A stretch of 64,000 bases of DNA from CAZMVY01 sp964653435 (GTDB lineage Bacteria > Planctomycetota > Phycisphaerae > UBA1845 > PWPN01), in contig CAZZFA010000002.1 in NCBI GenBank assembly GCA_964653435.1, forward strand, positions 1-64,000. Direction: 5' to 3'. The notes beneath the pieces are model-generated. The model did not search any database. It was not told where the DNA came from and saw nothing but the letters and a program-made list of their open reading frames with translations. The position numbers were made by a program, and so were the translations under genes. Shown here in pieces: positions 15,495 to 23,407 of the stretch; positions within the stretch are counted from its first letter, which is position 1, and each line of letters begins with the position of its first letter.

Positions 15495-16748
15495 TTACTC
15501 CTGGCACCGTCGTTCGCCGGAGGGCCGGCGGGCTCCGTCGCCGCGCAGACCGGAATCCATGCGGAGTCGCTCCCGGCGGGAGGCCGGATTCAACAGCGCC
15601 GTCAGGTTCTCCAGTGCGTATCCCAGGATCGGTCCCGGGTCGCTCAGACGGATGATCTGATCCACGGTGTGTGCGTCGAAGAACCGGAACCAGCTCGGCC
15701 AGGTGTTGAATCGCCGCGCGCGATCGACCCGCAGAAACCACAGCACGTCGCCCAGAAAGAACCGAAGGAAGCGATTCTTCGGATAGTCGAGGACCGGCTC
15801 CACGGGCCGGCCGTGTGCCAGGTCGTACATCATCTTCGGAAAGTCGATCCCCACGGACGTGCCCATGCGAAAACTCTCCGGCAGACGCGGGTTGATCTCC
15901 ATAAGCTTGATTCGACCGTCGCGCGGATCCTCCACGAAGTCAAAGTCGCAGAAGCCGACCCATCCGAGCCGGCACAGCATCCGCCGGGCGTGCTCGAGGA
16001 TGTCGGGCCGGTCCGCCGAGAAGTTCAACACGCTGCTGCCGCCGTCGGGCGGATACATTCGCGTCTTGCCGTAGACGATACCCGCCAGGACGCGGAGCTT
16101 CTCGTCGACCAGCATATCGACCTTGTACTGCATGCCCCCGGGCGGAACGAAGTCCTGAAGGTAGCTCTCCCCGTGCTCGGCGACCACTCGCGGAAACCGT
16201 TCGCGAACCTCCGCCGGGCCGTAGCACCACGTGATTCCCCGTGCTCCGACGCCGACGGACGGCTTGATCAGCACCGGCCACCGCGTAATCCGGTCGAGCA
16301 CGTCGGCGAGCCCGCCGGGCCGGTCTTGCGGGAACCAGGAATCCGGAATGGGCACGCCGGCGGCCAGGGCGGTCTTCATGGTGCTGATCTTTCCGTATGC
16401 GACGAGGAACGTCTTATGGTCAGGCATCAGGAGGCGCGTGTACTTGCGGATCTCGTCCTGGATCTCGCTGACGGCCAGTGCGCCGTAATGCCCGTTGGGA
16501 AAGAGCATGTCGATGGGCCGCCTGCGGAGGAAGCGGAGCAGCCATTCCTTGAACGCATCCGGATGATGACGGGGCGAGGGATACACGTACCGCTCGCGGC
16601 AACCCCGACAGTAGAAACCGCTGTTGAAGCGTTTCTCGCTGCCGCCGGCTACGCGTATCCCGTGGCGGGCCATGGACTCCATCACGGGGAGAACCGCCTT
16701 GCCCTGGGTCTCCATGACAAAGACAGTCGGACGCGTCATGGACGGCAT
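15495..16748 (-). CDS. ATP-grasp carboxylate-amine ligase-like protein
   Basis: A 417-residue ATP-grasp protein. The N-terminal Rossmann-like domain starts at PTVFVMETQG; the ATP-grasp core shows WPVLIKPSVGVGARGI (ATP-binding lysine and glycine loop), YLQDFVPPGG, and GRIKLMEINPRLPES (metal-binding Glu-x-Asn-Pro-Arg). Such ligases form amide bonds through an acyl-phosphate. An unusual C-x2-C pair (YCRGCRERY, about residue 47-50) sits in the N-terminal domain. The gene overlaps the upstream glycosyltransferase by 13 bases. Together with the next GNAT/FemAB-like gene it may attach an amino acid to the polysaccharide; this is inference. Confidence 0.8.
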   Translation of the reverse strand: MPSMTRPTVFVMETQGKAVLPVMESMARHGIRVAGGSEKRFNSGFYCRGCRERYVYPSPRHHPDAFKEWLLRFLRRRPIDMLFPNGHYGALAVSEIQDEIRKYTRLLMPDHKTFLVAYGKISTMKTALAAGVPIPDSWFPQDRPGGLADVLDRITRWPVLIKPSVGVGARGITWCYGPAEVRERFPRVVAEHGESYLQDFVPPGGMQYKVDMLVDEKLRVLAGIVYGKTRMYPPDGGSSVLNFSADRPDILEHARRMLCRLGWVGFCDFDFVEDPRDGRIKLMEINPRLPESFRMGTSVGIDFPKMMYDLAHGRPVEPVLDYPKNRFLRFFLGDVLWFLRVDRARRFNTWPSWFRFFDAHTVDQIIRLSDPGPILGYALENLTALLNPASRRERLRMDSGLRGDGARRPSGERRCQE

Positions 16749-17983
16749 GGCTCCGTTCGCGGACGCCCGGTCCGCAGAACCGTTTCAAAGACGTCGCAGA
16801 GTTGCCGGGCGATCATCTGGCGGTCGTACTTCCGCCAGGCCACCTCGCGCGCCCGGCGGCCGACGGCGGCGCGCTCCTCGGGATGGTCCGCCCAGTATGC
16901 GATCTTTGCCGCAAGGTCGTCCGCCGAGCCGGGAACCGACGCGACGCCGGTGCCGTCCGCGACGACCATGTCCGCCGTCGTCCCCGCAAAGTTCACGATG
17001 CTCGGGAGTCCGCTGAACATGTAATCGAAGATCTTGTTCGGTGTCACCCAGCGGGGCCGCGTGATCTGCTTGAGGATCATCAGCCCGATGTGACAGGCCG
17101 CCAGGATCCCCGGAAGCCGGTGCTTCGGGACCGGATCGAGCAGGTGCACGTTCGTCAGGCCCCGCCGTGCGACGTCGGCCTTGAGGGCCTCGCGCATCTT
17201 GCCGTCGCCGATGAGTACGATGGCGATGTCGGGCCGATCGCGAAGCCGCTCGGCGGCGTCGATGACCTGGAACAGGCCGTTCGCGTCGCCGTGCGCGCCG
17301 GTGTAGACGGCGACCGTCTTTCCCGCCAGGCCGTGTTGCGCCATGTACTCGTGATCCGGCGTCACGTTACGGAAAAGCCCTCCGTCGGCGCCAAGCAGGA
17401 TGGTCTCCAGGCGTTCGGGCGGAAAGCCCCGCTGGAGCAGCCGATCGTGGAAGCCGCGCGAGACGAGCAGGATCTTCGCCGCCTTCGCGTAGCTGAACCG
17501 CTCGAGCCACTCCCACGCCTTGTACTGCAGCCCGGGTTTGATCCGCCCGGCGTCGAGCAGATCTTCGGGCCACAGGTCGCGGACCTCGAAGACATAGGGG
17601 ATTCGCTTGATGGCCGCGCCGATCCGCGCGGGAATGCCCACGGTCAGCGGCGTGCTGGTGGCGAAGATGAGATCCGCCTTCCGCTCAAGAAGGCAGGCGA
17701 TCGTCGAGAGCATGGCGAACTTGAGGAACGCCCACAGCCGGGCGGGGACGCCGAGTTTATTGCTGTAGTAGGTGTTGCACGCAACGACCTTGATCCCGTC
17801 GATCCACTGCGTCCGAAAGAGCCGCCACCACGGCATCCGTGGCAGCGAGCTTTGCTCGTGCAGTCCGCAGATCATCGTGACGGCGTGGCCCATCTCCACG
17901 AGGTACTTGCTCACATCGTAGCTGCGGGTGCCGCTCGTCCCCTCGTTGGTGACGAAATACTGGTGGATGTAGATCAGCTTCAT
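16736..17983 (-). CDS. Glycosyltransferase family 4 (WbuB/WcaI-like)
   Basis: A 415-residue GT-B glycosyltransferase. The N-terminus HQYFVTNEGTSGTRSYD followed by YVFEVRDLWPEDLLDAG and, in the C-terminal half, VYTGAHGDANGL and TPNKIFDYMFSGLPSIV is characteristic of the WbuB/WcaI group of GT4 enzymes, which transfer sugars such as N-acetyl-fucosamine onto lipid-linked O-unit intermediates. ATG at 17983 overlaps the heparinase stop by ATGA. The donor sugar cannot be fixed from sequence. Confidence 0.88.
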   Translation of the reverse strand: MKLIYIHQYFVTNEGTSGTRSYDVSKYLVEMGHAVTMICGLHEQSSLPRMPWWRLFRTQWIDGIKVVACNTYYSNKLGVPARLWAFLKFAMLSTIACLLERKADLIFATSTPLTVGIPARIGAAIKRIPYVFEVRDLWPEDLLDAGRIKPGLQYKAWEWLERFSYAKAAKILLVSRGFHDRLLQRGFPPERLETILLGADGGLFRNVTPDHEYMAQHGLAGKTVAVYTGAHGDANGLFQVIDAAERLRDRPDIAIVLIGDGKMREALKADVARRGLTNVHLLDPVPKHRLPGILAACHIGLMILKQITRPRWVTPNKIFDYMFSGLPSIVNFAGTTADMVVADGTGVASVPGSADDLAAKIAYWADHPEERAAVGRRAREVAWRKYDRQMIARQLCDVFETVLRTGRPRTEPCRP

Positions 17984-19896
17984 ACGCTGCGGTTCTCGTC
18001 GAGATCGATCCGCGTCACCAGTTTCGCCGGCAACTCGAGCGTGCCGGCGACTTCCAGCGTCGGGCGCGGCGCACAGGCGCCATAGTACTCGGACGTCCAT
18101 CCGCATACGGGATCCGGCCGGCTCCGGCCGTAACGGACGGCCGCGGACAGCCCGTCGGGCCCTTCCACATTCATCGACACCCGACCGCAGGGCAAATCAA
18201 TGTTCATACGCCCTGCGGCCGCGTCAAGGGCGAACGGCCCGTCCGCAAAGTGCCACCGCAGCGTGACGGCGTGCCGTCCGCTTCCGAAAAGCTCGTCCGT
18301 GATGACCCACCTGCGGCCATCCTCGACGGCGACGGTTCGCCGATGCACCACGTTCCACGGGGGGCGGGCGTAGGCGAGGTGTTCGCCTTGCCAGCGATCG
18401 GGGCAATGGTCGAGGCATCGTGCCTCCGGCCACGGCAGCCAGAGGAATCGCGACGCCGGCTCCAGCGGGCCGCGCCCGTCGATCTCGATCGTGTTATGTG
18501 CCCCGATGTCTTTGAAGTACCGCTCCATCGCCGGGTCGTCGGGGACAAAGTATTTGTAGGTTCCGCTGTCGCCCAGCACGTTGACACCCTTGTGCCACAG
18601 ATCCACGTGGAGCATGTCCACATGGCCCACACGGTCGCGATACGTGTGGCAGCGGACCATGCACCACGTGTCGCCGTCGCGCAACGTGTAGTAGCCGCCG
18701 GCCTCAAACCGGCTGGAGCGGGGCGCGGCGGGGGCAGGCGGGGGTGCGAGCGCCTCCGGGCCGTAGAGCCACAACAGCATTTCGTCCCACGGTCCCTCGC
18801 CGAGCACACGGCGGCCGGTGGCCGAATAACACCCTGCCTGGACGGTGGGCCGATAATCGGCGTAATCGCACGGACTGAGCGGAAGAACCAAGGCGCCGTC
18901 GTTCGCGCCGTAGTTCGGCACGCGGCCGCTCACCGGATCGAGCATCTCCAGGAGGAATTCGCCGGCCGCCGCGAGCCGCTCCGTCGTCGCATCGGAGAGC
19001 GGCCGGCCGTTCAACTCCGCCAGGCGGGCGGCCCAGAGGCAATCGTGGAGCATCACCCGGTGGTAGTTCATCGAATGCTGAACATAGCTGCCGTCGGCGT
19101 AGATCTGGCGGCGGGCCTCCTTTTCAAGCACAGCGCGTCCGAGCCGCAGCCATTTGTCGGCCCCGCGCAGCTCGGGAAAGAGCAGGCCGACGGTAATCAG
19201 GCCGACGGCCTCGCTGATCGCGTGGTTATTCTTCTGAGAGACGGCGTAGTCGATGTTGCCGGCGATCCGGCCGGCCTGGATCGCGATAAGCAGGATCAGC
19301 GAGGCGATTCGCTCCGGCGTGGTGGCGCGGGCGTTCCAGAAGCCGTACAGGCCGAAGCACCAGGCCATCGTGCGAAGGGCGGTTTCCTGGCCGCACTTCC
19401 AGTTGGGGCCCATGTTTGGCGGATTCTGCTCCGCCCAGGACTCAAACAACTCCCAGAACGCCTCGGCGTATCGCTCCTGCCTCGTGACGGCGTACGCGCG
19501 GACGAGCCAGAACGCGCACGCGAATCGGGAGGGCTCCCAGACGTCCTTCACGTCGCCCAGCGCGGGCGAGAACGTCGGGTAATCGCACCAGTGTGTGCGC
19601 GCATCGTGCTGTCCGCCCGTAAACGGGTTGAGCAGCCAGTTCACCGGCCGGCCCAGGTCGAACACGTGTCGGCTGTAATAGAGAAACCGCCCCTGGGCGA
19701 AGTCATCGGCAACAGCCAGGGTGCGGGCCCTGCCTTCCGGGGTGAGGATGCGGTCCAGCATCGCGGCATCGGGCAGGGCGCCCGGGGCGAAGAAGAAGCG
19801 GCCGCCCGCCGTCCCGCGAAACGCGCGGTAGGCTTCCGGCGTGGTCGGCGTGCCGTTGCATAGTACGTCGGCCAGGCGCAGCGTCGACCGGTCCAC
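17980..19896 (-). CDS. Heparinase II/III-family polysaccharide lyase-like protein
   Basis: At least 638 residues. An N-terminal alpha/alpha-toroid (about 50-330, with SQKNNHAISEA and SYVQHSMNYHRVMLHD carrying lyase-type Asn, His and Tyr residues) is followed by a beta-sandwich (about 380-620; RVGHVDMLHVDLWHKGVNVLGDSGTY cut here to its key His/Asp residues). The family cleaves uronate-containing polysaccharides by beta-elimination. The given start is GTG at 19896, but the frame stays open to 20052 and the upstream codons encode 'ARKLGPRWILYRAGYALRL', which resembles the normal N-terminus of EPS-locus heparinases. No ATG, GTG or TTG exists in that extension; ATT at 20013 is a candidate. Translationally coupled to the next GT4 gene. 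Confidence 0.85.
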   Translation of the reverse strand: MDRSTLRLADVLCNGTPTTPEAYRAFRGTAGGRFFFAPGALPDAAMLDRILTPEGRARTLAVADDFAQGRFLYYSRHVFDLGRPVNWLLNPFTGGQHDARTHWCDYPTFSPALGDVKDVWEPSRFACAFWLVRAYAVTRQERYAEAFWELFESWAEQNPPNMGPNWKCGQETALRTMAWCFGLYGFWNARATTPERIASLILLIAIQAGRIAGNIDYAVSQKNNHAISEAVGLITVGLLFPELRGADKWLRLGRAVLEKEARRQIYADGSYVQHSMNYHRVMLHDCLWAARLAELNGRPLSDATTERLAAAGEFLLEMLDPVSGRVPNYGANDGALVLPLSPCDYADYRPTVQAGCYSATGRRVLGEGPWDEMLLWLYGPEALAPPPAPAAPRSSRFEAGGYYTLRDGDTWCMVRCHTYRDRVGHVDMLHVDLWHKGVNVLGDSGTYKYFVPDDPAMERYFKDIGAHNTIEIDGRGPLEPASRFLWLPWPEARCLDHCPDRWQGEHLAYARPPWNVVHRRTVAVEDGRRWVITDELFGSGRHAVTLRWHFADGPFALDAAAGRMNIDLPCGRVSMNVEGPDGLSAAVRYGRSRPDPVCGWTSEYYGACAPRPTLEVAGTLELPAKLVTRIDLDENRSV

Positions 19897-20094
19897 GGCG
19901 GGGAATTGCCGCTTGAGCAGCCCGCTCTTGAGGCGCAGCGCGTACCCGGCGCGGTACAGGATCCATCGCGGTCCCAGTTTGCGGGCGATCTGAATGGAAC
20001 GTCTGAGCGAAATAGTCCTTTCTCTGCTTCCGTCCGATCGCAGGCGGCGGCGCTACATCCAAGGCGTCCGCTTGCGCTGCGCGTTCTGTTCCGC

Positions 20095-21168
20095 TCATGC
20101 CAGGACGTCCGGCGCCACGGTGGCGACGATTGCCTTTCCGTCTATCTCTTCCAGCGCCTGGCCGCTGAAAAGGATCGTTTCGTGCGGCCCGGCGCCGCGT
20201 GGCAGCACGAGCGAGCCGAACTGGAAGTAGACGGCGTGCCAGCGGTCCTTCCTCGCCCGGAACACGCGCGTCCACCGCTCCCCGTCGCGCGAGAGCCAGA
20301 GAACCGCATCCCGGCAGGCGTTGACCCGCGACGGCTCGACGGTGGTCGTCATCGCATACAGGCCGCCGAACCGGCACGCATAGATGCAGCTCCCTTCGAG
20401 ATCCATCAGCTTCTGCACGCGGCCGGTGGCCTTCTCGATCGACATCAGTGCGTTCGGCTCCATCTCGGTGTCCGTGCCGTAGAGCATCCGATCGCCGAAA
20501 TCGAACATGCACACGGCCCGGTACCGCTGCTCGCCCTTGACCACCCAGTCGAAGCTCCTGAGGTCCTCCGTCAGACGCCCGATGCCCGGCTCGTGGTCGT
20601 GGTCGCCGACCAGCACCCAATACCCGCGGATCGCCGCGTCGTAGACGAGGTTGTGCACGTGGCGGATCTCGGCCGGCTTGAACGTGTGAGCCACCTCGAA
20701 ACGGCGGGCGCGGTCGTCCGAGGCATAGATGCGTACCGCCCGGGGGTTGTGCTTGCTGCCGCCGTACTCGCCCCACAGGACGCGATCGCCCGGCCCGACG
20801 GTCAGCGACATCGGCGGCCAGATGGGGACTCCGCCGTCGTCGATGCGGCAGGGTGTCATCGTGGGCTCACCCGGCTGCGCCCGGAAGACCCAGTCCCGAT
20901 TACTGGCGACGTACGTCCCGTCCGAGAGAATCGTGAGGGCCTTGGTTTCATGCCGCAGCAGACGGCAGGCGAGGCGCGATGCCTGCGCCACCCGCCGCCC
21001 GAGCGGCAGCGGCATCTTCGTGACCCGCACCCAGGTCCGGCCCTCGTCGGTGGAGCGGCAGATCACGTAGTGCCGCGAGAGGTAGTACGACCCGTCGGGG
21101 TGAATGTAGACCGCCCGCCCGCGGGACTCATGCCGTACAAGGAGCCTGGAATCGATCGGACCGGCCAT
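20095..21168 (-). CDS. Sialidase-fold beta-propeller protein
   Basis: A 357-residue protein without a signal peptide. STDEGRTW (about residues 39-46) is an Asp-box (S/T-x-D-x-G-x-T-W), and LWLSRDGERWTRV is a second, so the fold is probably a six-bladed propeller of the sialidase/BNR-repeat type. The full set of sialidase catalytic residues (arginine triad, Tyr/Glu) is not evident, so enzyme activity is uncertain; it could bind or modify a glycan. It lies between the two-domain dehydrogenase and the heparinase genes in the EPS operon and starts 11 bases after the former ends. Confidence 0.72.
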   Translation of the reverse strand: MAGPIDSRLLVRHESRGRAVYIHPDGSYYLSRHYVICRSTDEGRTWVRVTKMPLPLGRRVAQASRLACRLLRHETKALTILSDGTYVASNRDWVFRAQPGEPTMTPCRIDDGGVPIWPPMSLTVGPGDRVLWGEYGGSKHNPRAVRIYASDDRARRFEVAHTFKPAEIRHVHNLVYDAAIRGYWVLVGDHDHEPGIGRLTEDLRSFDWVVKGEQRYRAVCMFDFGDRMLYGTDTEMEPNALMSIEKATGRVQKLMDLEGSCIYACRFGGLYAMTTTVEPSRVNACRDAVLWLSRDGERWTRVFRARKDRWHAVYFQFGSLVLPRGAGPHETILFSGQALEEIDGKAIVATVAPDVLA

Positions 21169-21178
21169 GCTCGTTACG

Positions 21179-23335
21179 CTACTCGATACGGATCGGCTCG
21201 CCCGACCGGGCGGAGGCTACGGCGGCGAACGTCGCCCGCATCACGTTCACGATCTCATCAAGAGGGATGATGCTCGGGGTGCCGGCCGCGATCGAATCGA
21301 TGAACCGGCAGAACTCCTCGCGATGTCCCTTGTCCCACCGGCGCAGCTTCATCTTGCTGAAGCCGCGAAAGCCATAGCCCCGCAGGGCGCGGAAGTTGTC
21401 CAGCCGCAGCGTCCTGCCGGCACAGAAGACCTCGAGCGTCTCCTTCGGATAGGCCTTGTGGCCGTTGCCGAAGTAGTGCAGCGTCCCGATCGAGCCGTCC
21501 GCGAACTCCAGGCTGATCGATGTCTTATCGTCGCGGATCGCCAGGCCTTTCGATTCGCCCACCATCGTCGCGGATACCCGCACGACCCGCGCGCCCGCGA
21601 GGAACGCCATCAGGTCGATCCAGTGGCACCCTTCCCCGATGATCCGCCCGCCGCCGACCTTCGGGTCGTGGACCCACGAATCGGGCGGAGCGACGCCCGC
21701 GTTGACCATCATGCTCATGCAGAGCGGTTCCATTCGCCCGGCCAGCAGTTCCTTCATCCTGATCACATGGGGCGCGAACCGCCGATTGAAACCGACGACA
21801 AGGTGACGGTCCGCGCGGGACCGCGCGAGGTCGAGAATCTCATCGATCTGTTCGGGGAGCAGGCACAGGGGCTTTTCGACGAACACATGCTTGTCGGCAC
21901 GCAGCGCCTCCATGACCAGCGGCGCGTGCATGTCATGGCGTGTGAAGATCACCACGGTGTTGATGTTCGGATCGTTCAGGATCGCGTGGTAGTCGGTGGT
22001 GACGTTCTCGAATCCGAACTTCCGGCCCGCGTGGGTGGCGGCGACGCCGTTGATGTCGGCCAGGCACGCCAGCCGCGCCGCGGAGGCCGCCAGCGACGGC
22101 AACCCGTACATCTTCGCGAAGTTTCCCGCGCCGATCACGCCGACGACGGCCCGGGTCTCACGACGGCCGACGCGCGCCGACGGCGGAAGGGCCACCGTCT
22201 GCGCCGGCTCGGCCGGCGCCGTGGGATACTTGAGCAGGATGCCGAGCAGGCCCTTCTCGTCCGTCAGCGCCTGATAGGCCTCCGTCGCCCGGGCGTGCTC
22301 GACCACGCGGCTCGTCAGCGCGCCGACGCTCAGCTTCCGCGCGGCGAGCAGGTCGAGGACGGCCTCGAAGTTCCGTTGCTCGGTCCAGCGGACGTAGGCG
22401 AGGGGGTAATCCTGCCCGCGGTCCTCGTACGCGGGGTCATACCGGCCGGGGCCGTAGGAGCACGAGACCTGGAAGCTCAGCTCCTTCTTGTAGAAGTCCG
22501 AGCGGCTCAGTTCGAGGCCCACGACGCCTACGAGCACGATGCGGCCGCGTTTGCGGCACATCTGAGCCGCCTGCTTGATGATGTCGTTCGTCCTGGCGGA
22601 GGCCGCAATGATGACGCCGTCGACACCGCGCCCGTCGGTGTGGGCCAGGGCGGCCTCGACCGGATCGGCCGCCGCGGCCGCATCGACGACGGCGGCGCCC
22701 AGCTCCCGCGCCAGGGCCGACCTCGCCGGGTCGGGGTCGATGCCGATGACGCGGCACCCGTTGGCCAGGAGCAGTTGCACGGTCAGCAGCCCGATCAGGC
22801 CGAGCCCCGTCACCGCGATCGTCTCGCCGAGCGTCGGCTCCAGCAGCCGGATCCCCTGCAGGCCGATCGACGCCAGGACGGTATACGCGGCGTCCTCGTC
22901 GCTCACGCCGTCGGGAATCTTCGCGCACAGGTTGCGCGGCACACAGACGATCTCCGCATGCGGCCCGTTGCTGACGACGCGGTCTCCGGCTCGAAAGCCC
23001 TGCACCCCGTCGCCGACGCCGATCACGACGCCCGCGTTGCAGTAGCCCAGCGGCAGGGGCTCATCCAGGCGCGCAAAGACGGTTTCGAGCGTGGCCAGCA
23101 GGCCCTCCGACTTGATCTTGTCGAGTACCTGCCGGACCTTTTCCGGCTGGGCCCTGGCCTTGGCGAGCAGGCTCGCCTGGCCGAACTCGACGAGCATCCG
23201 TTCCGTGCCGGCCGAGATGAGGCTCGCCCGGGACTGAATGAGCAGATGGCCCGGGCGGACGAGCGGGCACGGCACGTCCGCCACTTCCACCACGCCGGTC
23301 TTGAGATTCTGCAGAACCTGCTTCATGCGTTTCAC
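21179..23335 (-). CDS. Two-domain oxidoreductase: zinc-alcohol-dehydrogenase-like fused to Gfo/Idh/MocA-like
   Basis: A 718-residue fusion. Residues about 1-360 are a medium-chain dehydrogenase (TGLGLIGLLTVQLLLANG is the NAD-binding glycine motif; YCNAG marks the catalytic end), and about 385-718 are a Gfo/Idh/MocA dehydrogenase (VGVIGAGNFAKMY nucleotide motif, VFVEKPLCL with the conserved Glu-Lys-Pro, and GEGCHWIDLM). Such bi-domain proteins are recurrent next to heparinase genes in EPS/O-antigen loci and are thought to act on nucleotide sugars or glycan ends; the reaction is not established. ATG at 23335 or 23326 are both possible starts. Confidence 0.85.
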   Translation of the reverse strand: MKRMKQVLQNLKTGVVEVADVPCPLVRPGHLLIQSRASLISAGTERMLVEFGQASLLAKARAQPEKVRQVLDKIKSEGLLATLETVFARLDEPLPLGYCNAGVVIGVGDGVQGFRAGDRVVSNGPHAEIVCVPRNLCAKIPDGVSDEDAAYTVLASIGLQGIRLLEPTLGETIAVTGLGLIGLLTVQLLLANGCRVIGIDPDPARSALARELGAAVVDAAAAADPVEAALAHTDGRGVDGVIIAASARTNDIIKQAAQMCRKRGRIVLVGVVGLELSRSDFYKKELSFQVSCSYGPGRYDPAYEDRGQDYPLAYVRWTEQRNFEAVLDLLAARKLSVGALTSRVVEHARATEAYQALTDEKGLLGILLKYPTAPAEPAQTVALPPSARVGRRETRAVVGVIGAGNFAKMYGLPSLAASAARLACLADINGVAATHAGRKFGFENVTTDYHAILNDPNINTVVIFTRHDMHAPLVMEALRADKHVFVEKPLCLLPEQIDEILDLARSRADRHLVVGFNRRFAPHVIRMKELLAGRMEPLCMSMMVNAGVAPPDSWVHDPKVGGGRIIGEGCHWIDLMAFLAGARVVRVSATMVGESKGLAIRDDKTSISLEFADGSIGTLHYFGNGHKAYPKETLEVFCAGRTLRLDNFRALRGYGFRGFSKMKLRRWDKGHREEFCRFIDSIAAGTPSIIPLDEIVNVMRATFAAVASARSGEPIRIE

Positions 23336-23407
23336 CGATGCCTTCCGCCTCCGGAGCAGGAGGCTGCCGATCCGGAACCGTTCCTGCGTTCTTTCGGTCG
23401 GCCCCTC

